Below, one piece after another: positions 1 to 5,357 of a DNA stretch of 5,357 bases. Numbering within the stretch: position 1 is the stretch's first letter; the number at the start of each line of letters is the position of its first letter. The stretch spans positions 1-5,357 of the forward strand of contig JAJQAR010000003.1 in assembly GCA_021203705.1 (NCBI GenBank), read 5' to 3'. The DNA comes from Prevotella sp. (GTDB taxonomy: Bacteria; Bacteroidota; Bacteroidia; Bacteroidales; Bacteroidaceae). The notes beneath the pieces are model-generated. The model did no database searches. It saw only the letters and a program-made list of their open reading frames with translations, and was not told the DNA's origin. A program made the position numbers and the translations under genes.

Positions 1-43
1 GTGAAGAATAAAGAAATAAATTCTACTTGATAAACCTATAATC

Positions 44-82
44 AGCAAGAAAACCGACATCACAAAAATGTGGTGCCGGTTT
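44..82 (-). terminator. Rho-independent terminator after the GH2 gene
   Basis: A 14-bp stem pairs 69-82 with 51-64 around a four-base loop (65-68). On the minus strand the arms are AAACCGGCACCACA and TGTGATGTCGGTTT, with one C-A mismatch and one G-U pair. The 3' arm runs into TTTTCTT (53-47). The hairpin starts 24 bases after the GH2 stop codon, the right place to end the transcript. The opposite strand also has a short T-rich tail (TTTCTATAATT), so it might work in both directions. The rest of 1-106 shows no gene. Confidence 0.75.
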
Positions 83-106
83 CTATAATTATTGCATAAA
101 TTCCAT

Positions 107-2503
107 TTATTCCACTGTAATCGGAAGAGTGGCATCAGGCAGGCCATCGGCACTTATTGTCAATGTGGCATTACCTTTGCTGTTGCCCTCTACGATTACC
201 ACCAATTGTCCGTTGAACAACGGCATACGTGTGGAATTGAACGTTACGAGAGATGTCGCATCACCGTTGCAAGCCGCACGGAATGTTCCTGCACCGTCAA
301 CCTTGAACGAAAGGGGATTGTCTGCCATAGGACAGGTATTGCCGTCTTTATCCTTCATGGTGACAGTAACGAAAGAGAGATCATGACCAACGGAAGAAAT
401 GGTGCTACGGTCAGCCACCAATTCGAGATGGTCAGGCTCACCTGCCGTATTTATTATCTGACTGTCAGCCACGTTACCCTTGTCATCGTAAGCCACTACT
501 TTGAGCTCTCCCGGCTCATAAACAACATCATTCCAGCGCAAGCGATAACGGTCAAGGCGTGATGACTTGTCAAATGTCTTACGCCCTTGACTCTTGCCGT
601 TCACGAAAAGTTCTGCTGACGGATAAGACGTGTAGCAATATACAGGCGTTACCTCACCTTCCCTGCCAGTCCATGTCCAATGCGGCAACAGGTGGAGAGT
701 AGGCACATCCTTGCGCCAATGACTGCGGTAGAGCCAATAGCGGTCTTTCGGCAGTCCTGCGAGGTCACAAATTCCGAAATAGCTTGAACGTGAGGGCCAA
801 TACTCATCGTATGGAGTAGGCTCACCAAGATAGTCGAAACCAGTCCAAACAAACTCGCCAATAACCCACTTGCGATCATCCTGCATCTGCCAATCATCAT
901 CAGGGAGGTTACTCCAACTGCAATATTCGGTATCGTAACTTGAACACTGTCCATCAGAATATACCGCCCAGTCTGTTACATTCACAGGGAACTTGTAAAC
1001 GCCACGTGAACTTACCGTTGAGGCTGTCTCACTGCCCAACAGAAAGCCCTGCGGCAATTGCTTGATATTATTATCATATTTTTGTACACGATAGTTGAAA
1101 CCAGGAATATCCATAACCTGAGCGAAGCCCGACTTGAGAGCCTCATCCGCCCTGTCCATACCCTGAGTAACAGGGCGAGTAGGGTCCAACTGATGGCAAA
1201 TATCCTGCAAGTGGCGGGCAATCTCACGCCCTTCCTCACTCCACTGTTCCGGTATCTCGTTGCCTATACTCCACATTACAATACAAGGGTGGTTACGGTG
1301 GTTGAGAACAAGATTGGTGATATCTTTGTCAGCCCAGTCGTTGAAGAACCGAGCATAACCATTGGCACATTTAGGATAAATCCACATATCGAAGCTCTCC
1401 GCCATGACCATCATACCCATAGAATCGCAAACCTCCATCTGCATAGAGGAAGGCATATTATGGGAGGTGCGTATAGCATCACAGCCCATCTCCTTCATCA
1501 TCCTCACCTGTCGGATGATAGCCGCCTTATTGACAGCAGTACCGAGGGGACCAAGGTCGTGGTGCAGACAGACACCCTTTATCTTACGAGTTACACCATT
1601 AAGTTGAAAGCCGTTTTTTGCCGACACGCTAATAGTACGGATACCCACACGCCGAGTAGTCTTGTCTATAACATTGCCATCCTTATTCACACTGGTAACG
1701 AGGGTATAGAGATAAGGAGACTCAGGTGACCAGAGATTAGGACTTGTTACGGTCATTGAAGCGGTTGCACAACCAGTATCATCTATATTGTCGGTACTGC
1801 TAACAACCTCCGCCCCACTGTTATCCAACAATTGTGTTGTTACAGAAAGGTTGTCAACACCTGCATAACCTTTCAGTTGTGTGGCAATGCTTACATTCGC
1901 TTTTTTTGAATCTGCAGAGATTGTCCTGAACCAACTACCCCAGTCGTCTATGCTCACAGCACCAGTAAGTATCAGTTTTACAGGGCGGTAGATACCACCA
2001 CCAGGATACCAGCGACTGCTTTCCTCCACGTTCTTCAGGCTCACCTCGATGATGTTATCTCCTTTATGAAGAAAAGGAGTAGCATCAATGCGGAATGCAT
2101 TGTAACCGTATGCCCAATAGCCAGCCTCCTTACCGTTAATAGTAACAGTTGGCTCACTCATAGCACCATCGAACAGCAGTTCGGCATTGGCAGGGCTATC
2201 CGCAAGAGATACCGTTGTTCTGTAATAGCCCTCGCCTATCCAAGGCAGAGAGCCAGAACGCCCTGACTTCTCAGTCTTTTCCGTTTCACCATTCTGTTCT
2301 ATGGCAACAAACTGCAAGTCCCACGCCTTGTCAAAAGGACCGTTGATAGCCCAGTCGTGAGGAACAGAAACGTTTTGCCAACTGATGTTATCACGAGAGA
2401 ACAGCCAGTTGTCAGAAAGGGTAAGTACCTTACGTTGCTGTGCGGAACATAATGTAGTTGCCAAAAAACATAACGTTAATATTGTCAATAATTTCTGTCT
2501 CAT
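107..2503 (-). CDS. Secreted GH2 glycoside hydrolase, probable beta-galactosidase (DUF4982 type)
   Basis: This 798-residue retaining glycosidase probably releases terminal beta-linked galactose from glycans in the periplasm. A type I signal peptide is clear: basic MRQK, a hydrophobic core at 5-18, and likely cleavage after A21 (CSA/QQ). C19 is preceded by TTL, which is not a lipobox, so a lipoprotein is unlikely. Inferred domains are a GH2 sugar-binding jelly roll (about 25-180, with SRWYPGGGIYRPV at 163-175), an Ig-like domain (183-291), a TIM barrel (293-600), DUF4982 (617-680) and a GH2 C-terminal Ig-like domain (690-795, with NGD at 746-748). Barrel motifs are HHD (314-316), RTSHN (345-349), WSIGNE (411-416, acid/base E416) and GSETAS (490-495, nucleophile E492, by analogy with pneumococcal BgaA). 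A tryptophan-rich active-site segment, FVWTGFDYLGEPTP, follows at 551-564. The start gives an intact signal peptide and has no Shine-Dalgarno sequence. The gene is intact. Galactosidase specificity is inferred; other GH2 activities such as glucuronidase or mannosidase fit the motifs less well but are not excluded. Confidence 0.9.
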   Translation of the reverse strand: MRQKLLTILTLCFLATTLCSAQQRKVLTLSDNWLFSRDNISWQNVSVPHDWAINGPFDKAWDLQFVAIEQNGETEKTEKSGRSGSLPWIGEGYYRTTVSLADSPANAELLFDGAMSEPTVTINGKEAGYWAYGYNAFRIDATPFLHKGDNIIEVSLKNVEESSRWYPGGGIYRPVKLILTGAVSIDDWGSWFRTISADSKKANVSIATQLKGYAGVDNLSVTTQLLDNSGAEVVSSTDNIDDTGCATASMTVTSPNLWSPESPYLYTLVTSVNKDGNVIDKTTRRVGIRTISVSAKNGFQLNGVTRKIKGVCLHHDLGPLGTAVNKAAIIRQVRMMKEMGCDAIRTSHNMPSSMQMEVCDSMGMMVMAESFDMWIYPKCANGYARFFNDWADKDITNLVLNHRNHPCIVMWSIGNEIPEQWSEEGREIARHLQDICHQLDPTRPVTQGMDRADEALKSGFAQVMDIPGFNYRVQKYDNNIKQLPQGFLLGSETASTVSSRGVYKFPVNVTDWAVYSDGQCSSYDTEYCSWSNLPDDDWQMQDDRKWVIGEFVWTGFDYLGEPTPYDEYWPSRSSYFGICDLAGLPKDRYWLYRSHWRKDVPTLHLLPHWTWTGREGEVTPVYCYTSYPSAELFVNGKSQGRKTFDKSSRLDRYRLRWNDVVYEPGELKVVAYDDKGNVADSQIINTAGEPDHLELVADRSTISSVGHDLSFVTVTMKDKDGNTCPMADNPLSFKVDGAGTFRAACNGDATSLVTFNSTRMPLFNGQLVVIVEGNSKGNATLTISADGLPDATLPITVE

Positions 2504-2532
2504 AGTTTTATAGATTTAATTTTATACATTTT

Positions 2533-2550
2533 AATTTGCTTGCGCAAATT
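2533..2550. repeat. 7-bp inverted repeat in the waaA/GH2 gap
   Basis: AATTTGC at 2533-2539 pairs with GCAAATT at 2544-2550 around a four-base TTGC loop. It overlaps the candidate -7 box and the expected start of transcription of the GH2 gene, and contains a perfect 8-base palindrome, TTGCGCAA (2540-2547). On the minus strand it is followed by AAAATG and not by a T run, so it does not look like a terminator for waaA. It could be a regulator-binding site or a weak hairpin at the 5' end of the GH2 mRNA, or it may be chance in AT-rich DNA. Confidence 0.35.
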
Positions 2551-2574
2551 TATCTCAATTTCACGGCAGACAGA
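2545..2574 (-). promoter_or_regulatory. Candidate Bacteroidetes-type promoter for the GH2 gene
   Basis: Read on the minus strand, 2552-2545 is TAAATTTG, a perfect match to the Bacteroidetes -7 consensus TAnnTTTG. Eighteen bases upstream, 2574-2571 reads TCTG, one mismatch from the -33 consensus TTTG, and this spacing is within the accepted range. The -7 box overlaps the waaA stop codon (2552-2550). Transcription would start near 2538-2540, giving a leader of roughly 36 bases before the GH2 ATG. This suggests the GH2 gene can be expressed separately from gltX-waaA. A chance match is possible, because the -7 box is AT-rich and the -33 box is imperfect. Confidence 0.45.
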
Positions 2575-3770
2575 ATTCTGTTGGTGGCACCAGCCTTACT
2601 GTTGACATAGTCGGCTGATTTCTTCCCATCAGCTTTCCGCAGGTTGTCGTCAGCACAATAGTTGTTCATTAGACGTTCAAAGTCCTCGTAACTGTCAATC
2701 TGGTGACCGCCGCCTGATGCTAGCAGGTCGCGAGCCTCTTGAAAACGTTGATTATTGGGACCGAAAATCACTGGCACACCCCACACCGCCGCTTCAAGTA
2801 CGTTATGGATTCCCACACCGAAACCGCCGCCTATATACGTTACATCACCATATCCATAGATACTCGAAAGCAAACCAAAGCAGTTGATTATCAAGCATCT
2901 CACATCTTTTACATTTTCCTCTGTAGCTTCAGTGTAGCGCAGGGCATCACATTGTAACAGAGAAAGGATCTGCTGTATGCGGTCGTTGCCAATCAAGTGA
3001 GGGGCGATAATCAGTTTCCACTCCTTGTGCTCATTGAAGTAACGGATGAAAATCTCCTCATCGGGCAACCAACTACTACCAGCGATAAATACATTACCAT
3101 CTTGTTTGAAAGCCTCGACGACAGGCAATTTTTTCGCCTGATTTTTTATCTGTATCACCCTATCAAAACGTGTGTCACCTGTGATGTCCACATTCACAAT
3201 ACCCAAAGAGGCAAGTAATTGTCTGCTGACCTCATTCTGCACGAAGAAACGTGTGAAACATCTTAACACTTTACGATATTCATGCCCATACCAACGAAAG
3301 AATATCTGTTTTGGACGGAAAATACTACTGACACTGTAAACAGGAATGTCTCTGCGGTGAAGAAGGCGAAGATAGTTCCACCAAAACTCATATTTAATGA
3401 AGAACGCCATCTCTATATTCACCATGTTAAGGAATTTCCTCGCCCAGAAATAAGTATCAAGAGGAAGATAGCAGATGATGTCCGCCCCTTCGTAGTTTTT
3501 CCTCACCTCATAGCCAGAAGGAGAGAAAAACGTGAGCAAAATCTTATATTCAGGGTGCTCTTTTTTAAGACACTCCATAATAGGACGTCCCTGCTCAAAT
3601 TCCCCAAGAGAGGAGGCGTGAAACCACAAATAACGTGCGGCAGGATCAACTTTCTGCTTGAGAATTTTGAATGCCTCCCTTTCGCCTCTCCACATCTTCC
3701 TTGCCTTTTCCTTAAAAAGACTGACTATGAAGACCCCTACGGTGTATAGACAAATAAAAATTTGATACAT
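2550..3770 (-). CDS. waaA: 3-deoxy-D-manno-octulosonic acid (Kdo) transferase
   Basis: WaaA (KdtA) transfers Kdo from CMP-Kdo to the lipid A precursor, the first step of LPS core assembly, on the cytoplasmic face of the inner membrane. The 406-residue length is close to the usual 400-430. A hydrophobic N-terminal segment (about residues 2-19) followed by a basic stretch (K20-R28) fits the family's membrane anchor. The N-terminal GT-B half holds HASSLGEFEQG (51-61), in which E57 corresponds to the catalytic base (E31 in Aquifex WaaA). The C-terminal half, which binds CMP-Kdo, contains GSSW (231-234), APHL (256-259), a glycine-rich GGGFGVG (314-320) and HNVLEAA (322-328), the counterpart of the HNxLEPA motif in proteobacterial enzymes. 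The ATG at 3768-3770 is chosen because it begins the anchor; no Shine-Dalgarno sequence precedes it. It lies 15 bases after gltX on the same strand, so the two are probably one transcription unit. Whether it adds one or two Kdo residues cannot be read from the sequence. Confidence 0.95.
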   Translation of the reverse strand: MYQIFICLYTVGVFIVSLFKEKARKMWRGEREAFKILKQKVDPAARYLWFHASSLGEFEQGRPIMECLKKEHPEYKILLTFFSPSGYEVRKNYEGADIICYLPLDTYFWARKFLNMVNIEMAFFIKYEFWWNYLRLLHRRDIPVYSVSSIFRPKQIFFRWYGHEYRKVLRCFTRFFVQNEVSRQLLASLGIVNVDITGDTRFDRVIQIKNQAKKLPVVEAFKQDGNVFIAGSSWLPDEEIFIRYFNEHKEWKLIIAPHLIGNDRIQQILSLLQCDALRYTEATEENVKDVRCLIINCFGLLSSIYGYGDVTYIGGGFGVGIHNVLEAAVWGVPVIFGPNNQRFQEARDLLASGGGHQIDSYEDFERLMNNYCADDNLRKADGKKSADYVNSKAGATNRILSAVKLR

Positions 3771-3785
3771 CGATGGTAATATTCA

Positions 3786-5309
3786 TTAAGCTTTAATTGC
3801 TGTGATTGCTTTATTCAACCGCCTCAATGTCTCCTCCTTACCCAAGAATGCCGATATGTCGAACATGCCAGGACCCTTGCCAATGCCGACGAGAGCAAGA
3901 CGGAAAGCGTTCATAACATCACCAAGTTTATAACCGTTCTCCTCTATCCACGCCATAACAGCCTTCTCCTGACTTTCTATCGAGAAATCGTCAAGCCCTG
4001 AAAGTAGGTCAGCAAGTTCGCTCATCACTTGCGGAGAATCCGTCTTCCAGCGTTTCTTCACCGTCTTTTCGTCATATTCAGTAGGCGGGACGAAGAAGAA
4101 GGAGCATAAGGGCCATAGTTCCTTAACAAAGCTTACACGATCCTTCATCATCGAGACAACTTTCACGATACGTTCCATAGGCTCATCGATACCATTGCCC
4201 ACAACAATAGGTGCGAACATGTCGGCTATCTCCTCATTGCTCTTCTTGAGTATATATTCATGGTTGAACCACATTCCTTTCTGGTAATCAAAGCGGGCAC
4301 CTGACTTGCTGCACTTAGCGAGGTCAAACTGCTCAACAAGTTCATCAAGCGTAAACATCTCTTGCTCTGTACCCGGATTCCACCCCAACAAGGCGAGGAA
4401 ATTGATAACAGCCTCCGGGAAATAACCCTGTTCACGGAAGCCGTTTGACAGCTCACCAGTCTTCGGGTCGGTCCACTCCAATGGGAATACAGGAAAACCG
4501 AGACGGTCGCCATCGCGCTTGCTCAACTTCCCCTTGCCATCAGGTTTGAGCAAAAGGGGCAAGTGGGCAAACTGAGGCATGGTGTATTCCCAACCCAAAG
4601 CCCTGTAAAGCAGCACGTGGAGTGGAGCACTCGGTAACCATTCCTCACCACGTATCACATGAGTTATTTCCATTAAATGGTCGTCAACGATATTGGCAAG
4701 GTGGTAAGTAGGCAGTTCGTCGGCACTTTTATAAAGCACTTTATCATCGATAATCTCACTTTTCACCACCACATCACCCCGTATAAGGTCATTGACATGT
4801 ATCTCCTCGCCAGGCTGTATCTTGAAACGGACAACATATTGCTTACCGTCGGCAAGCAGGCTTTCTGTCTCCGCTTTTGATAATGTCAGCGAATTACGCA
4901 TCATGCCTCGTGTTGTGGAATCATATTGGAAATTCTTTATCTCCTCACGCTTTTTCTCCAACTCCTCTGGAGTGTCAAAAGCTATATATGCTTTACCAGA
5001 ATCGAGCAATTGGTCAACATATTCTTTATATATATCCCGTCTCTCACTCTGACGGTAAGGACCATGCTTACCACCAAAACTGACACCCTCGTCGAACTTA
5101 ATGCCAAGCCAACGGAATGCCTCGATAATATATTCCTCTGCACCAGGCACGAAGCGGTGAGAGTCGGTGTCCTCAATTCTGAATACAAAATCGCCATTAT
5201 GCTGGCGAGCGAAGAGGTAATTGTACAACGCGGTACGTACCCCACCTATATGCAAAGGTCCCGTAGGACTTTGTGCGAAACGCACCCTTACTTTTCTATT
5301 TTCCTCCAT
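3786..5309 (-). CDS. gltX: Glutamyl-tRNA synthetase (class I aminoacyl-tRNA synthetase)
   Basis: This cytoplasmic enzyme joins glutamate to tRNA(Glu) using ATP, for protein synthesis. The 507-residue product has the class I signatures: the HIGH-type motif reads HIGG at residues 20-23, RIEDTD lies at 44-49, GEEW at 221-224, and the ATP-binding KLSKR loop at 261-265. The Rossmann catalytic domain covers roughly 1-345 and the helical anticodon-binding part roughly 350-505. It is about 35 residues longer than the E. coli enzyme (471); part of the excess is an insert just after KLSKR, around 272-295, which I believe is usual in Bacteroidetes. Only two cysteines are present (C333, C402), so the four-ligand zinc site of the E. 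coli enzyme is absent. The ATG at 5307-5309 fits the family N-terminus, with the first strand beginning at [11 protein letters not shown]. No Shine-Dalgarno sequence or clear promoter is visible in the 48 bases upstream. waaA starts 15 bases after the stop, suggesting co-transcription. Whether the enzyme also charges tRNA(Gln) cannot be told from this window. Confidence 0.97.
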   Translation of the reverse strand: MEENRKVRVRFAQSPTGPLHIGGVRTALYNYLFARQHNGDFVFRIEDTDSHRFVPGAEEYIIEAFRWLGIKFDEGVSFGGKHGPYRQSERRDIYKEYVDQLLDSGKAYIAFDTPEELEKKREEIKNFQYDSTTRGMMRNSLTLSKAETESLLADGKQYVVRFKIQPGEEIHVNDLIRGDVVVKSEIIDDKVLYKSADELPTYHLANIVDDHLMEITHVIRGEEWLPSAPLHVLLYRALGWEYTMPQFAHLPLLLKPDGKGKLSKRDGDRLGFPVFPLEWTDPKTGELSNGFREQGYFPEAVINFLALLGWNPGTEQEMFTLDELVEQFDLAKCSKSGARFDYQKGMWFNHEYILKKSNEEIADMFAPIVVGNGIDEPMERIVKVVSMMKDRVSFVKELWPLCSFFFVPPTEYDEKTVKKRWKTDSPQVMSELADLLSGLDDFSIESQEKAVMAWIEENGYKLGDVMNAFRLALVGIGKGPGMFDISAFLGKEETLRRLNKAITAIKA

Positions 5310-5357
5310 ATTGTAATAAACTTTCAGGCTTTTTAAAACTGCCTACATATATTTTGT

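Noticed and set aside
92..562. 156-residue plus-strand frame starting just after the terminator hairpin
   Set aside because: It is antisense to the C-terminal domain of the GH2 protein, resembles no family I know, and its composition is that expected of an opposite-strand reading.
1058..1729. 223-residue open frame on the plus strand inside the GH2 gene
   Set aside because: It lies wholly antisense to the GH2 TIM barrel and Ig-like domains, whose motifs are intact on the minus strand. The translation shows no recognisable domain and no leader or promoter is apparent, so it is a shadow frame.
2519..2548. Alternative GH2 promoter using TTTG (2548-2545) as -33 and TATAAAAT (2526-2519) as -7
   Set aside because: The downstream box matches only the TA of TAnnTTTG and would leave a leader of only about 10 bases. 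The match at 2545-2574 is clearly better.
2533..2550. Rho-independent terminator for waaA
   Set aside because: The hairpin is short and AT-rich and is followed by AAAATG on the minus strand with no T tract.
3282..3749. 155-residue plus-strand frame inside waaA
   Set aside because: It is antisense to the conserved N-terminal half of WaaA, including the catalytic SLGE motif, and is basic with no domain I recognise.
4926..5336. 136-residue plus-strand frame over the start of gltX
   Set aside because: It is antisense to the HIGH-motif end of gltX, whose conservation explains the open frame.
5326..5344. AGGC/GCCT inverted repeat upstream of gltX as a terminator or operator
   Set aside because: Only four pairs close a loop of 11 mostly A/T bases, and no T run follows on the minus strand. 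This is too weak to call, and the window ends before the upstream gene can be seen.

Overview
The window carries three complete genes, all on the minus strand. In transcription order (right to left) they are glutamyl-tRNA synthetase (gltX), Kdo transferase (waaA/kdtA), and a secreted family GH2 glycoside hydrolase that is most likely a beta-galactosidase. Almost every base is coding. The non-coding parts are about 48 bases upstream of gltX, 15 bases between gltX and waaA, 46 bases between waaA and the GH2 gene, and about 106 bases after the GH2 gene.

The organism looks like a member of Bacteroidales, probably Prevotella- or Bacteroides-like; the genus is a guess. Three signs support this. None of the three genes has a Shine-Dalgarno sequence; each start follows an AT-rich leader instead. 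A perfect match to the Bacteroidetes sigma-factor -7 box (TAnnTTTG) lies ahead of the GH2 gene. The GltX, WaaA and DUF4982-type GH2 proteins all have a Bacteroidales character, judged from memory of the families.

Region by region: 3786-5309 is gltX, which charges tRNA(Glu) in the cytoplasm. 2550-3770 is waaA, which attaches Kdo to lipid A precursor at the inner membrane. These two are spaced tightly enough to be co-transcribed. 107-2503 is the GH2 enzyme, with a signal peptide and both catalytic glutamates present. It probably has its own promoter overlapping the waaA stop codon, and its transcript probably ends at a strong hairpin at 51-82. The enzyme most likely removes terminal galactose from glycans in the periplasm. 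No susC/susD pair, regulator or second glycosidase is visible, so the window gives no evidence of a polysaccharide utilization locus.

I found no mobile element, CRISPR array, tRNA, rRNA or riboswitch, and nothing I would call a new biological system. The observations worth a second look concern regulation at the waaA/GH2 boundary and the placement of an accessory glycosidase directly behind two housekeeping genes.
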